Below, piece after piece: positions 18,255-28,337 of a stretch of DNA of 46,718 nt. The number at the start of each line of letters is the position of its first letter. Within the stretch, counting starts at the first letter, position 1. A program made the translations under genes and the position numbers. This DNA comes from Blastococcus sp. TF02A-35 (GTDB taxonomy: Bacteria; Actinomycetota; Actinomycetes; Mycobacteriales; Geodermatophilaceae): assembly GCF_004571075.1 (NCBI RefSeq), contig NZ_SPQP01000031.1, forward strand, positions 1 to 46,718, given 5' to 3'. The notes below the pieces were generated by a model. The model had not been told where the DNA came from. It did not search any database and saw nothing but the letters and a program-made list of their open reading frames with translations.

Positions 18255-18997
18255 CCGCTGCGGCCCTGCCCGAGCTGCCGGTGGCCCGTCTGGTCGTCTG
18301 GCGGCACGGCCGGACCGAGTGGAACGCGGCCGGTCGCTTCCAGGGCCAGCTGGACCCGCCCCTGGACGACGTCGGCCGCGCGCAGGCGCAGCACGCCGCG
18401 CCGCACCTGCTCGCCGGCCTCGGCGGGCAGGACGCGGTCGTGGTCTCCAGCGACCTCGTCCGTGCAGCCGAGACGGCGCAGGCGCTCACCGCGCTCATGG
18501 GTGTGGAGCTGCGGCTGGACGAGCGCCTCCGCGAGCACGGGATGGGCGCCTGGGAGGGCCTGACCCGCGACGAGATCGCCGACCGGTTCCCCGACCAGTA
18601 CGCCGACTGGCTGGCCGGCCGCCCGGTGGTCGGCCGCGGCGGCGAGGAGACGGCGGCGGTGGCCCAGCGGGTGCTGGCCGCCCTGCAGGACCTCCCGCCG
18701 GTCGAGGTCGCGGTCGTGGTGACCCACGGGGGCACGAGCGGCCGGCTGATCGAGCGGCTGCTGGGGCTCGGCCCCGACCACCGCCGCGTGTTCGGCCCGC
18801 TGGGCAACTGCGCGTGGAGCGAGCTGGCCCGGCAGAGCGGCCGCTGGCGGCTGCTCCGGCACAACCACTCGGCGGGCCCGCTGCCCGAGGGTGCGGGCAC
18901 CCGCCGCGCGAGCCAGGACACGGGGACCGCGGTCCTGCCCGGCACCGGCCGCCAGCCGGGGCCGGACCCCGCGCAGGACGCCGACGCCGTCGGCTGA
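18251..18997 (+). CDS. gpgP: histidine phosphatase, GpgP-like
   Basis: 248 residues. Phosphoglycerate-mutase fold with catalytic LVVWRHGRTEWNAAGRFQGQ near the N-terminus and the second His in VVVTHGGTSGRL. The mycobacterial gene in this position is glucosyl-3-phosphoglycerate phosphatase (methylglucose lipopolysaccharide pathway), so that role is inferred from synteny plus family. The C-terminal ~35 residues are low-complexity. GTG overlaps the rsfS stop (GTGA). Confidence 0.8.
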   Translation: MTAAALPELPVARLVVWRHGRTEWNAAGRFQGQLDPPLDDVGRAQAQHAAPHLLAGLGGQDAVVVSSDLVRAAETAQALTALMGVELRLDERLREHGMGAWEGLTRDEIADRFPDQYADWLAGRPVVGRGGEETAAVAQRVLAALQDLPPVEVAVVVTHGGTSGRLIERLLGLGPDHRRVFGPLGNCAWSELARQSGRWRLLRHNHSAGPLPEGAGTRRASQDTGTAVLPGTGRQPGPDPAQDADAVG

Positions 18998-19065
18998 TCG
19001 GCGGCTCCTCCCACTGGGCGGCACCGGAGGCCGCCGACCGGGCGGGTGCCGGTTAGCCTCGCCGC

Positions 19066-19935
19066 GTGCCTGTCGCCGTGCTCACCGACTCGGCGGCCTA
19101 TCTGCCCCGTGACCTCGTCGAGGCCTACGGCATCCACGTCGTCCCGCTGTACGTGGTCCTCTCCGGCCGGTCCGGCCGCGAGGGCGAGGACATCAGCTCC
19201 GACGACGTGGCGAAGGCGCTCTCGACGCGGGGGCAGCGGGTCTCCACGTCGCGGCCGACCCCGGGCGACTTCGTGGCGGCCTACCGTGCCGCGCTGGACG
19301 CCGGCGCCGACCGCCTGGTCTCCATCCACCTCTCCTCGGAGCTGTCCGGGACCTGGGACGCCGCGCGGGTCGCCGCCTCCCAGGTGGGGGAGCACATCGT
19401 CTCGGTCGTCGACTCCCGCTCCACGGCCATGGCCACCGGCTTCGCCGTGCTCGAGGCCGCCCGGGCCGCGGCCGACGGCGCGGACCGCGACACGGTCGAC
19501 CGGATCGCCCGCGAGGCGGTCGACCGCACGCGGACCTTCTTCGTGGTCGACACCCTCGAGCACCTGCGCCGGGGCGGACGGATCGGCTCGGCTGCCGCGA
19601 TCCTCGGGTCCGCGCTGGCCGTGAAGCCGGTGCTGCACGTCGTCGACGGGCACGTCGTCCCCCTGGAGAAGGTGCGCACCTCCGCGCGGGCGCTGGCCCG
19701 GCTCGTGCAGCACGCCGTGGACTACGCCGGGGACCGGGACGTGTCGCTCGCGGTGCACCACCTCGCGGCCGCGGAGCGGGCGGAGCGGCTGGTCGCCGAG
19801 CTGCGCGCGCGGGTGCCGAACGTCCGCGAGCTGCACGTGAGCGAGCTCGGCGCGGCGATCGGGGCGCACGTGGGCCCCGGTGCGGTCGGCGTGGTCGTCT
19901 CGCTGCCCGCCGGGGACGCGCCCGCGGCGGGCTGA
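19066..19935 (+). CDS. DegV family fatty-acid-binding protein
   Basis: 289 residues. N-terminal VAVLTDSAAYLPRDL and the central SIHLSSELSGTWDAAR region are DegV signatures; DegV proteins bind a fatty acid (FakB-like) for phosphorylation by FakA. No fakA is in the window. GTG 19066 follows the -10 TAGCCT (19054-19059) by six bases, so probably leaderless. Confidence 0.9.
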   Translation: MPVAVLTDSAAYLPRDLVEAYGIHVVPLYVVLSGRSGREGEDISSDDVAKALSTRGQRVSTSRPTPGDFVAAYRAALDAGADRLVSIHLSSELSGTWDAARVAASQVGEHIVSVVDSRSTAMATGFAVLEAARAAADGADRDTVDRIAREAVDRTRTFFVVDTLEHLRRGGRIGSAAAILGSALAVKPVLHVVDGHVVPLEKVRTSARALARLVQHAVDYAGDRDVSLAVHHLAAAERAERLVAELRARVPNVRELHVSELGAAIGAHVGPGAVGVVVSLPAGDAPAAG

Positions 19936-20075
19936 GGCTCTGGGGCTGTCGGGCACGCGCACAGGGTGGCCCGACGCCGGCGGGGAGGGCCTCCGGTCGT
20001 CCACACCCCGGGGGTGCGTCCACAGCCGGCTTCGGACGGGCCGGCGGGTGACCCGGTCCTCCTAGCGTCGCCGGG

Positions 20076-20897
20076 GTGCGCCTCCCTCTCCGCAGGACCG
20101 ACGACGCGGACCTGATCCGGGCCCGGCTCCGGGCGCTGCTGGCGCAGGAGCCGGGGCCGCCGGGCGGGTGGGTGCCCGAGGAGGACGACGGCGAGGCGCG
20201 CACGGTGCCGGTCGAGGTGCCGGCCGAGGCCCTGGGCGGGATGCCGGCGGGGATCGGCCGGCACCGTGCGCCGGGGACGGCGGCGCGCGTCGACACCGGC
20301 CGGCCGGGTGCCCGCGCCCTGCTGCTCGCGGCCGTCCTGGCGGTGGCGCTGCTCCTGGGCTGGACCTGGCTGGACCGGCCCGCCGTGGAGCCGGCCGGCC
20401 CCGCGGACCGGCCGTCGGCCGCGCCCGTTCCCCCGTCCACCCCGGTCGGGGAGATGGCCGAGAGCTCGGCCACGGTGGTGGTCTCGGTGGTGGGGCAGGT
20501 CGCGCGGCCCGGCCTGGTCACCCTGCCGACCGGTGCGCGGGTGGCCGACGCGCTCGCCGCGGCCGGAGGTCCGCTGCCGGGTGCGGACGCCGCGTCGGTG
20601 AACCTGGCCGCACCGGTGGCCGACGGCGAGCAGATCGCCGTGGGGCTGCCCGGCGGTGCCGGCCCGGCGGCAGCACAGCAGGGGCCCGCGCCGCCGAGGG
20701 CTGGCGGCCTGCTGGACCTGAACACCGCCGGGGCCGCCGAGCTCGACGGCCTGCCCGGCATCGGCCCGGTGCTGGCCCAGCGGATCGTGGACCACCGCAC
20801 GCGCAACGGCCCCTTCGGCAGCGTGGAGGAGCTCGACGACGTCCCGGGGATCGGCCCGTCGACCGCTGCGGAGATCGCCGGGCTGGTGACCGTGTGA
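20076..20897 (+). CDS. comEA: competence DNA receptor ComEA
   Basis: 273 residues. Cytoplasmic start, one membrane helix (about 82-98, LLLAAVLAVALLLGWTWL), Pro-rich linker, SLBB domain (about 125-190, VSVVGQVARPGLVTLP) and a C-terminal helix-hairpin-helix DNA-binding domain (LDLNTAGAAELDGLPGIGPV, then VEELDDVPGIGPSTAAEIAG). Binds incoming DNA outside the membrane. GTG 20076 has TAGCGT (20063-20068) seven bases upstream. The stop overlaps the comEC GTG. Confidence 0.94.
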   Translation: MRLPLRRTDDADLIRARLRALLAQEPGPPGGWVPEEDDGEARTVPVEVPAEALGGMPAGIGRHRAPGTAARVDTGRPGARALLLAAVLAVALLLGWTWLDRPAVEPAGPADRPSAAPVPPSTPVGEMAESSATVVVSVVGQVARPGLVTLPTGARVADALAAAGGPLPGADAASVNLAAPVADGEQIAVGLPGGAGPAAAQQGPAPPRAGGLLDLNTAGAAELDGLPGIGPVLAQRIVDHRTRNGPFGSVEELDDVPGIGPSTAAEIAGLVTV

Positions 20898-23683
20898 GGC
20901 CCGTCGGCCCCGACGAGCTGCCCGACCGGCGGTGGAGCTGGCTGGACCTGCGGCTGTGGCCGGTCGCCGCCACGGTCTGGGCGGTCGCGCTGGCCGGACC
21001 GCACCTCACCGCGCAGACGCTGACGTCGGTGGCCGCCGGCGCGGCCGTGCTCGCCCTCGTCGTCGGGCGCCGCCGCGGGCCCGGCGTACCGGTGGCCGTG
21101 GCGGTGCTCGCCGGCGTGCTGGCCGCGGCGGGGACCGGGGCGGTCCGCGCCGCGGAACGCGAGGCCGCCCCGCTCTCCGGCGTCGCCGCGGAGAGGGGGA
21201 CGGCGGAGGTCCGGGTGGCCGTCACCGGTGCCCCGCGCCTGGTCCGGGGGGCGGGGGAGCCGAGGGTCGTCCTCGACGCCGACGTCGTCTCCGCCCAGCA
21301 CGGCCCAGGAGCGCCGGTCCTGGTGTTCGCGCCGGCCGAGGGCTGGGCGGACCTGCTGCCGGGCCAGGAGGTCCGGGCCCGCTTCGGCACCGGGCCCCCG
21401 GAAACCGGCGCGGGGGTGGTCGCGGTGCTGTCGGCGCGCGGCCCGCCCGACGAGGTGGGGGCGCCCGGGCCGGAGCAGCGGGTGGCGGCCTCGGTCCGGG
21501 CCGCGCTGTCCGCTGCGTCGGCGCGCGTCCTCGACGACCGGTCCGGAGGGCTGCTGCCCGGCCTGGTGGTCGGTGACACGGGCGCCATGGACCCTGTCCT
21601 GGACGAGGAGTTCCGGCGCGCCGGGCTGTCCCACCTCACCGCCGTCTCCGGCGCGAACGTGGCGATCGTCGTCGCCGGCGCCCTCTGGCCGCTGCGGCGA
21701 CGGGCGGTGGACCGGCGGGCCCAGGCGGCCGTCGGCCTCCTCGCGCTGGCCGCCTTCGTCGTGCTGGCAGGCCCGAGCGCCAGCGTGCTGCGCGCGGCCG
21801 CGATGGGTGCGGTGACCCTGCTGGCCCTCGCCTCGGGCCGGGCGCGGGCCGCGCTGCCGGCGCTCGCCGGGGCGGCCACGGTCCTGCTGCTGGTCGACCC
21901 CGGGCTGGCCCGCGACCCGGGCTTCGCGCTGTCGGTCGCGGCGACCGCCGCCATCGTGCTGCTGGCGCCGGGGTGGTCGCGCAGGCTCCGACGCCGCGGC
22001 TGGCCGGTCTGGCCCGCCGACGCCGTGGCGGTGAGCGCCGCCGCCGGGCTGGTGACGGCGCCCCTCGTCGCGGGGCTCTCCGGGACCGTCAGCCTGGTGT
22101 CGCTGCCGGCCAACCTGCTGGCGGCGCCGGCGGTCGCGCCGGCCACCGTCCTCGGTCTGCTGGCCGCTGTCGCGGCGGTGGCCGTCCCCGCGCTGGGCGA
22201 CGTCCTGGTGTGGCTCGCCGGGTGGCCCGTGCGGTGGGTCGTGCTGGTCGCCGAGCGGGCCTCGGCGCTGCCCGACGCGGTGGCGGGCTGGCCCCGCGGC
22301 GTCCTCGGAGCGGTCGTGCTGGCGCTGGTCCTGGGCGCGCTGGGCTGGGCGCTGTGGCGGTTCTCCCGCCTCCGACCGCTCGCCCTGGCGGCCCTGGTCG
22401 GGCTGGTCCTGGTCGGCTGGCCCCTGCGCCAGCCGCTGGTCGGCTGGCCACCGCAGGAGGCCGTCCTCGTCGCCTGCGACGTGGGCCAGGGCGACGGCCT
22501 GGTCCTGCCCCTGGGCGACGGCGCCGGTGTGCTGGTCGACGCCGGCCCGGAGGTCGGTCCGGTGGACGCCTGCCTGGACCGGCTCGGCATCGACGAGCTG
22601 CCGCTGGTCCTGCTCTCGCACCTCGACGCCGACCACGTCGGGGGACTGGCCGGCGCCTTCTCCGGCCGCGACGTCGGGGTGGTCGCCACCGGCACCCTGT
22701 CCCCGGCGGACGACCGCGCGGGACCGGTCGCGGAGCTGGTGCGGCGGGCCGGCGGCACGCCCGAGGTCCTCGTGCCCGGTGACCGGCGCACGGTCGGGGG
22801 AGCGGTGCTGGAGGTCCTCGCGCCGGCCCCGCGCCGGGCCACGGCGGCCGCCGAGCCCAACGACCTCTCGCTGGTGGTGCGGGTGACCGCCGGCGGGCTG
22901 CGCGTCCTGCTCACCGGCGACCTCGGCGCCGAGGCGCAGGCACGGCTGGCCCGGGAGGTGCCCGACCTGACCGCCGACGTCCTCAAGGTTCCGCACCACG
23001 GCAGCGGCGACGCCGACCCGGGGTTCCTGGCCGCGACCGGTGCGTCGGTCGCCGTGGTGTCGGTGAGCGCCGACAACACCTACGGACACCCGGCCCCGCG
23101 GCTGCTCGGCTGGCTCGAGGAGGCGGGGATGCGGGTGCACCGCACCGACCGCGAGGGCGACCTCGCCGTCGTGGGGGAGGCCGGCGACTGGGGCGTCGCC
23201 GTGCGGGGCCCGGTGGTCGGCCGAGAAGGTCGGCGCCGCGTGACACCATGCAGGTGTGCCTGCCTCACCGGTCGAGCCCACCTCTCGGCTGCGCGTCGTG
23301 ATCGGCGAGGAGGAGCTGCTCCGGGCCCGCGCCGTGAGCGCCGTCCGCACCGCCGTCCTCGCGCGCCACCCGGACGCCGAGGTGCACGAGCTGGCCGCCG
23401 TGGGGCTGCCGGTCGGGCAGCTGGCCGACGTCCTGGCACCCTCGCTGTTCGGCGGGCACCGGATGGTCGTCGTCACCGGTGTGCAGGAGGCCGCGGGCGC
23501 GCTGGTGGACTCGCTGACCTCCTACACGAAGGACCCGGACCCCGAGCTCACGCTGGTGGTCGTCCACGCCGGGGGGAAGCGCAACGAGGCCCTGGTGAAG
23601 GCGTTCCGGTCGGCCGGCGCCGCGGTCGACGAGTGCCCCAAGGTCAGCTCCGTCGGCGACCGGATCGCCTTCGTGCGCAATGA
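20894..23683 (+). CDS. comEC: competence DNA channel ComEC, with read-on tail
   Basis: Membrane channel that passes single-stranded DNA. Competence domain with many helices and the SHLTAVSGANVAIVVAG motif, then a metallo-beta-lactamase-like domain with LLSHLDADHVGG, LTGDLGAEAQ and LKVPHHGSGD. Recognisable sequence ends near 23220 (about residue 775). The frame then has no stop until 23681-23683, adding about 150 residues that are an out-of-frame reading of holA. A TGA in the +1 frame at 23241-23243 sits where a normal stop would be, so either a one-base indel or natural stop loss. GTG start overlaps comEA. Confidence 0.88.
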   Translation: MRPVGPDELPDRRWSWLDLRLWPVAATVWAVALAGPHLTAQTLTSVAAGAAVLALVVGRRRGPGVPVAVAVLAGVLAAAGTGAVRAAEREAAPLSGVAAERGTAEVRVAVTGAPRLVRGAGEPRVVLDADVVSAQHGPGAPVLVFAPAEGWADLLPGQEVRARFGTGPPETGAGVVAVLSARGPPDEVGAPGPEQRVAASVRAALSAASARVLDDRSGGLLPGLVVGDTGAMDPVLDEEFRRAGLSHLTAVSGANVAIVVAGALWPLRRRAVDRRAQAAVGLLALAAFVVLAGPSASVLRAAAMGAVTLLALASGRARAALPALAGAATVLLLVDPGLARDPGFALSVAATAAIVLLAPGWSRRLRRRGWPVWPADAVAVSAAAGLVTAPLVAGLSGTVSLVSLPANLLAAPAVAPATVLGLLAAVAAVAVPALGDVLVWLAGWPVRWVVLVAERASALPDAVAGWPRGVLGAVVLALVLGALGWALWRFSRLRPLALAALVGLVLVGWPLRQPLVGWPPQEAVLVACDVGQGDGLVLPLGDGAGVLVDAGPEVGPVDACLDRLGIDELPLVLLSHLDADHVGGLAGAFSGRDVGVVATGTLSPADDRAGPVAELVRRAGGTPEVLVPGDRRTVGGAVLEVLAPAPRRATAAAEPNDLSLVVRVTAGGLRVLLTGDLGAEAQARLAREVPDLTADVLKVPHHGSGDADPGFLAATGASVAVVSVSADNTYGHPAPRLLGWLEEAGMRVHRTDREGDLAVVGEAGDWGVAVRGPVVGREGRRRVTPCRCACLTGRAHLSAARRDRRGGAAPGPRRERRPHRRPRAPPGRRGARAGRRGAAGRAAGRRPGTLAVRRAPDGRRHRCAGGRGRAGGLADLLHEGPGPRAHAGGRPRRGEAQRGPGEGVPVGRRRGRRVPQGQLRRRPDRLRAQ

Positions 23684-24257
23684 GGTCCGCACCTTCGGGG
23701 GCCGGATCACCCCCGACGCCGTCACCGCGCTCGTCGACGCCATCGGTGCCGACCTGCGCGGGCTGTCCGCGGCGGCCAGCCAGCTGGTGAGCGACTTCGG
23801 CGGCAACATCGACGCCGACGACGTCGCCCGGTTCCACCGCGGGCAGGCCGAGGTCACCGGCTTCACCGTCGCCGAGCGGGTGCTCACCGGGGACCGCGCG
23901 GGCTCCATCGAGATGCTCCGCTGGGCGCTGGAGCGGGGGGTGGCCCACGTGCTGATCGCCGACGCCATCGCCGACGGCGTGCGCACGGCGGCCCGGGTGG
24001 CCTCACTGAGCTCCAGCAACCCCGGCGACCTGGCCCGCACGCTGAAGATGCCGCCGTGGAAGGTCAAGAAGGCGCAGGCGCAGGCGCGCGGCTGGAGCAT
24101 CGAGGGGCTGCAGCTGGCGCTCGGGGTGGCCGCGGACCTCAACGCCGACGTGAAGGGTGCCGCCGCCAGCGCGGACTACGCGCTCGAGCGGGCGATCCGG
24201 CGGATCGTCACGATCCGCACCGAGACCGGACGGGGCCGCGCCCGCGCCGGCCGCTGA
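23256..24257 (+). CDS. holA: DNA polymerase III subunit delta
   Basis: 333 residues, clamp-loader delta subunit. Matches the actinobacterial family: LRVVIGEEELLRARAVSAVR, LAPSLFGGHRMVVVTGVQEA, AVTALVDAIGADLRGLSAAA, and the C-terminal helical domain (MPPWKVKKAQAQARGW). Follows comEA-comEC as in most bacteria. GTG 23256 lies inside the comEC read-on tail. Confidence 0.94.
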   Translation: MPASPVEPTSRLRVVIGEEELLRARAVSAVRTAVLARHPDAEVHELAAVGLPVGQLADVLAPSLFGGHRMVVVTGVQEAAGALVDSLTSYTKDPDPELTLVVVHAGGKRNEALVKAFRSAGAAVDECPKVSSVGDRIAFVRNEVRTFGGRITPDAVTALVDAIGADLRGLSAAASQLVSDFGGNIDADDVARFHRGQAEVTGFTVAERVLTGDRAGSIEMLRWALERGVAHVLIADAIADGVRTAARVASLSSSNPGDLARTLKMPPWKVKKAQAQARGWSIEGLQLALGVAADLNADVKGAAASADYALERAIRRIVTIRTETGRGRARAGR

Positions 24258-24284
24258 CCGCGGCGCGGCGGGGCGGGGAAAGCG

Positions 24285-24318
24285 ACGAGCCCCCGTCCCG
24301 GGAGGGACAGGGGCTCGT
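24285..24318 (-). terminator. terminator between holA and rpsT
   Basis: Arms 24285-24299 and 24304-24318 form a 15-base-pair stem with a four-base loop. One position is a C-A mismatch on the plus strand but a G-U pair on the minus-strand transcript, and TTTCCCC follows in that direction, so it serves mainly rpsT and perhaps holA. Confidence 0.8.
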
Positions 24319-24345
24319 TCGGTCCGCGCGGGGCGCGGGGCCGGA

Positions 24346-24606
24346 TCAGAGACCGGCGGTGAGCTTCGCCAGACCCGACTTGCGGTTGGCGGCCTGGTTC
24401 TTGTGGATGACGCCCTTGCTGGCGGCCTTGTCGAGCGCCTTGTTGGCGTTCGTCAGGGCAGCGGTCGCGGCAGCGGCGTCACCGGACTCGGCGGCGGTGC
24501 GGACGCGCCGCACGGCCGTCTTCAGGGCGGACTTGACGGCAACGTTGCGCTGGCGCGCCTTCTCGTTGGTCTTGATCCGCTTCATCTGGGACTTGATGTT
24601 CGCCAC
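24346..24606 (-). CDS. rpsT: 30S ribosomal protein bS20
   Basis: 86 residues from GTG 24606: [20 protein letters not shown] and a helical remainder ending [20 protein letters not shown]. Binds 16S rRNA early in assembly. Longer upstream in-frame starts are rejected because the protein starts exactly as the family does here. Single-gene unit with its own promoter and terminator. Confidence 0.97.
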   Translation of the reverse strand: MANIKSQMKRIKTNEKARQRNVAVKSALKTAVRRVRTAAESGDAAAATAALTNANKALDKAASKGVIHKNQAANRKSGLAKLTAGL

Positions 24607-24691
24607 GCGTGAGCCTCGAAAAGTCTGGAGGGGATGCTTCTGACAGTGCGTCCGGGCGCAGCGAACAACCGCGCGACAGGACCGGTCTGCC

Positions 24692-24721
24692 AAGATACCA
24701 GCGCCCCCGGTCGGTTCCCAA
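24692..24721 (-). promoter_or_regulatory. rpsT promoter
   Basis: On the minus strand TTGGGA (24716-24721), an 18-base spacer and TATCTT (24692-24697) form a plausible sigma-70-type promoter, with a leader of about 80 bases before rpsT. Confidence 0.5.
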
Positions 24722-24738
24722 CCCGGCCGGTACCGGCG

Positions 24739-26454
24739 TCAGTCACACCGCCCCGCGGGCTGCCAGGAGCTGCTCAGCACGAACCGGCCGGGCCGGTCCG
24801 CCCTCAGCGTCGTCCAGCCGTCCCGGCCCCCGGGTCCGACGCAGCCCTGCGGGCCCTCGACCGACGACCACTGCGACCAGCGGAGCGCGACCTCCACCTC
24901 GCCGGCCGCCGGCACGTCGACCACGACCCGGGAGCGGTCGCTCGACACGAGCGTCGCCTCGCCCCGCAGCATCCCGCCGCCGGCGACCTCGAACAGCCGC
25001 CACGACCGGTCCGACCACACCTCCGTCAGGCCGGGGACGCCCTGGCGCAGCAGGCGTGCCTCGCCGCCGGAGGGCCAGTCCAGCGGTGCGCGGGGGAGGA
25101 CCACGTGGGAGACGCCGGCGTCGCGGAGCCAGGCCAGGTAGGTGCCGGCGTCGAGCGAGCCGTCGTAGAAGAGGCCCGCGTGCACGGTGTCGAGCTGCCG
25201 CAGCCAGCCGCGCGCCAGGGGGACGCCCTGCGCCACCGACATGCTCTCCTCGTGGCTGTTCAGCGGCACCACCTCGATGCGGCCGACCGGGCCGCGGTCC
25301 CGCAGCTCGGCCAGCAGCGTCTCGGCCTGCGGCGCCGGCGGGACCGCGTCGCGCGGCATGAGGTCCTTCACGACGAGGGGCGGCAGCAGCCACACCACGC
25401 CGGCCGCGGCGAGGAAGGCGACCGCCGGCCGCGCGCGCGGTGAGGCGACCAGCACCGGGACGGCGAAGAGCAGGACCAGGCGGGTGGACGTCGACCCGAC
25501 GGGGCTGCTGACCAGCCACGTCGCCAGCAGGAGCAGCGCGGTGAGCACCGCGCCCAGGCGCAGCACCCGGTGGCCCGCGGGCAGCAGCGAAGCGGTCAGC
25601 ACCGCCGCCCCTACCGCGGCCAGCATCTGGTGGGCGCTCGTCGGCTGCGGGCCGCTCACCGCCCCGAGCAGCTTGGCGACCACCACCGACAGCAGTGCCC
25701 CGCCGGCGACCAGCCACGGCTCCACCGGGCCCGGGCGCCAGGAGGAGACGCGCACCGACGGCTGGCGGCCGCACCACCACGCCGCGGCGGCCAGCACCAA
25801 GAAGGCCGCAGCCACCGGGCTCGTCGCCCCGGCGAGCGCGGCCAGGACCGCCCCGGCGACGCGTGCCGAGGGGCGCGGACGCCCGCTCACCACCACGAGC
25901 GCGAGGCACCCCAGCGCGGCACCCAGGCCGAAGGTGGTGCGGCCGCTCCACTCGTTCGCGGCCCACATGGCCGCCCCGCAGACCCCGGCGACGGTCCACC
26001 GCACCCGGGTGGGGTCGAGCCGGCCGAGCAGGGCGGTGGTGGCGGCGGTGCCCAGCACCGTGCCTAGGACCCCGACGACCGGCAGGCCCAGGAGCGCCCC
26101 CGCCCACGGGCTCAGCAGGCTGTAGGAGGCGACGGTCACCCCGCCGTACCAGCCCAGGTCGACCGGGGCCCGGCTGGACGACGCCCACGACGCCCACCAC
26201 TCCTGCGCGACCAGGTCGCCGCCCACCACCGGCGCCGCCTCGACCAGGAGCGCCATCACCAGCGCCGCCACCGCCGAGACCGCGACGGGGTGGCGCAGCA
26301 GGGCCCGCGCGGGCCGTTCCCGGGAGGGTGCCGACGGGGTGGCTGGGGGGACCGCCGAGGGGGCCGCCGTCCCGGGCGTCGGGGTCGCAGTCCGGAGCAC
26401 GCGCTCCCTCTGCCCGGACCGGCGCATCCGGAACCGCGGGCCCGGGCCGGTCAC
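24739..26454 (-). CDS. polytopic membrane protein with extracytoplasmic C-terminal domain
   Basis: 571 residues, family not recognised with certainty. After a Pro-rich cytoplasmic start, about ten hydrophobic segments span residues 55-365 (e.g. [52 protein letters not shown]). A soluble C-terminal part (about 370-571) has [20 protein letters not shown] and a beta-rich end. The layout resembles GT-C-type glycosyltransferases or related envelope proteins, but no catalytic motif is assigned. GTG 26454; an ATG nine codons on is an alternative. Divergent from lepA (53 bases). Confidence 0.75.
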   Translation of the reverse strand: MTGPGPRFRMRRSGQRERVLRTATPTPGTAAPSAVPPATPSAPSRERPARALLRHPVAVSAVAALVMALLVEAAPVVGGDLVAQEWWASWASSSRAPVDLGWYGGVTVASYSLLSPWAGALLGLPVVGVLGTVLGTAATTALLGRLDPTRVRWTVAGVCGAAMWAANEWSGRTTFGLGAALGCLALVVVSGRPRPSARVAGAVLAALAGATSPVAAAFLVLAAAAWWCGRQPSVRVSSWRPGPVEPWLVAGGALLSVVVAKLLGAVSGPQPTSAHQMLAAVGAAVLTASLLPAGHRVLRLGAVLTALLLLATWLVSSPVGSTSTRLVLLFAVPVLVASPRARPAVAFLAAAGVVWLLPPLVVKDLMPRDAVPPAPQAETLLAELRDRGPVGRIEVVPLNSHEESMSVAQGVPLARGWLRQLDTVHAGLFYDGSLDAGTYLAWLRDAGVSHVVLPRAPLDWPSGGEARLLRQGVPGLTEVWSDRSWRLFEVAGGGMLRGEATLVSSDRSRVVVDVPAAGEVEVALRWSQWSSVEGPQGCVGPGGRDGWTTLRADRPGRFVLSSSWQPAGRCD

Positions 26455-26507
26455 TCGGCCGGGTCGCGCCCGCCTGCGCGCCGAAGCCGTGGGACGATGG
26501 CGGCACT

Positions 26508-28337
26508 GTGACGACTCCCGCTGCCACCGATCCGGCCCTCATCCGGAACTTCTGCATCATCGCCCACATCGACCACGGCAAGTCGACGCTGGCCGACCGG
26601 ATGCTCGAGGTCACCGGAATCATCGAGGCACGGCAGATGCGCGCCCAGTACCTCGACCGCATGGACATCGAGCGCGAGCGCGGCATCACCATCAAGGCCC
26701 AGAACGTGCGGCTGCCGTGGACGGTCGGGGACACCGAGTACGTCCTCGACATGATCGACACCCCGGGCCACGTCGACTTCACCTACGAGGTGTCCCGCTC
26801 GCTGGCCGCCTGCGAGGGCGCCGTCCTGCTGGTCGACGCCGCGCAGGGCATCGAGGCGCAGACCCTGGCCAACCTGTACCTGGCCATGGAGAACGACCTC
26901 ACGATCATCCCGGTCCTCAACAAGATCGACCTCCCGGCCGCGCAGCCGGAGAAGTACGCCGCGGAGATCGCGCACATCATCGGCTGCGACCCCGACGACG
27001 TCCTCCGCGTCAGCGGCAAGACCGGTGAGGGCGTGCCCGCGCTGCTCGACGCGATCGTCGCGCAGATCCCCGCGCCGGAGGGCGAGGCCGAGGCCCCCGC
27101 CCGCGCGATGATCTTCGACTCCGTCTACGACATCTACCGCGGCGTCATCACCTACGTCCGCGTCGTCGACGGGCGGATCTCCGCCCGCGAGCGGATCAAG
27201 ATGATGTCGACCGGCGCCACGCACGAGCTGCTCGAGATCGGCGTCATCTCGCCCGAGCCCAAGCCGGTGCAGTCCCTGGGCGTCGGCGAGGTCGGCTACT
27301 TCATCACTGGGGTGAAGGACGTCCGCCAGTCCCGCGTCGGCGACACCGTGACGCTGCAGCACAAGCCGGCCGCCGAGGCGATCGGCGGCTACAGCGACCC
27401 GAAGCCGATGGTCTACTCCGGCCTCTACCCGATCGACGGCAGCGACTACCCGCTGCTGCGCGAGGCCCTGGACAAGCTGCTGCTCAACGACGCGGCGCTC
27501 ACCTACGAGCCGGAGACGTCGGCGGCGCTGGGCTTCGGCTTCCGCGTCGGCTTCCTGGGCCTGCTGCACCTGGAGATCGTGCGCGAGCGGCTGGAGCGCG
27601 AGGCCGGCATCAGCCTCATCTCCACCGCGCCGAACGTCGTCTACCGGGTGGTCATGGAGGACCGTTCCGAGATCACGGTGACCAATCCCAGCGACTGGCC
27701 CGAGGGCAAGATCGACCGGGTCTACGAGCCGATCGTCAAGGCCACGATCATCGCCCCCAGCGACTACACCGGCGCGATCATGGAGCTCTGCCAGAGCCGT
27801 CGCGGCCAGCTGGGCGGCATGGACTACCTGAGCGAGTCCCGCGTGGAGCTGCGCTACACGCTGCCGCTCGGCGAGATCATCTTCGACTTCTTCGACGCGC
27901 TGAAGTCGCGCACCCGCGGCTACGCCTCGCTGGACTACCAGGAGTCCGGCGAGCAGGAGTCCGCGCTGGTGAAGGTGGACATCCTGCTGCAGGGCGAGGC
28001 CGTCGACGCGTTCAGCGCGATCGTGCACAAGGACAAGGCCTACAGCTACGGCGTGATGATGGCCGGCAAGCTGCGCGAGCTGATCCCGCGGCAGCAGTTC
28101 GAGGTGCCCATCCAGGCCGCCGTCGGCTCCCGGGTCATCGCCCGCGAGACCGTCCGCGCGATCCGCAAGGACGTCCTGGCCAAGTGCTACGGCGGTGACA
28201 TCACCCGCAAGCGGAAGCTGCTGGAGAAGCAGAAGGAGGGCAAGAAGCGGATGAAGATGGTCGGCCGCGTCGAGGTCCCCCAGGAGGCCTTCGTGGCCGC
28301 GCTCTCCACCAACGAGTCGACCGCCTCCAAGAAGTGA
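26508..28337 (+). CDS. lepA: elongation factor 4 (LepA)
   Basis: 609 residues. Ribosomal GTPase acting in initiation/back-translocation. G1 [33 protein letters not shown], then LepA-specific C-terminal domain ending [19 protein letters not shown] and [17 protein letters not shown] 26508 chosen because the protein starts a few residues before the G1 motif, as in relatives. The stop overlaps the next gene (GTGA). Confidence 0.97.
   Translation: MTTPAATDPALIRNFCIIAHIDHGKSTLADRMLEVTGIIEARQMRAQYLDRMDIERERGITIKAQNVRLPWTVGDTEYVLDMIDTPGHVDFTYEVSRSLAACEGAVLLVDAAQGIEAQTLANLYLAMENDLTIIPVLNKIDLPAAQPEKYAAEIAHIIGCDPDDVLRVSGKTGEGVPALLDAIVAQIPAPEGEAEAPARAMIFDSVYDIYRGVITYVRVVDGRISARERIKMMSTGATHELLEIGVISPEPKPVQSLGVGEVGYFITGVKDVRQSRVGDTVTLQHKPAAEAIGGYSDPKPMVYSGLYPIDGSDYPLLREALDKLLLNDAALTYEPETSAALGFGFRVGFLGLLHLEIVRERLEREAGISLISTAPNVVYRVVMEDRSEITVTNPSDWPEGKIDRVYEPIVKATIIAPSDYTGAIMELCQSRRGQLGGMDYLSESRVELRYTLPLGEIIFDFFDALKSRTRGYASLDYQESGEQESALVKVDILLQGEAVDAFSAIVHKDKAYSYGVMMAGKLRELIPRQQFEVPIQAAVGSRVIARETVRAIRKDVLAKCYGGDITRKRKLLEKQKEGKKRMKMVGRVEVPQEAFVAALSTNESTASKK

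Noticed and set aside
19193-23476. 1427-residue minus-strand open frame opposite degV-comEA-comEC
   Set aside because: Antisense shadow of high-GC genes: Arg/Ala/Pro-rich low-complexity translation, no domain, while the plus strand carries clear conserved proteins.
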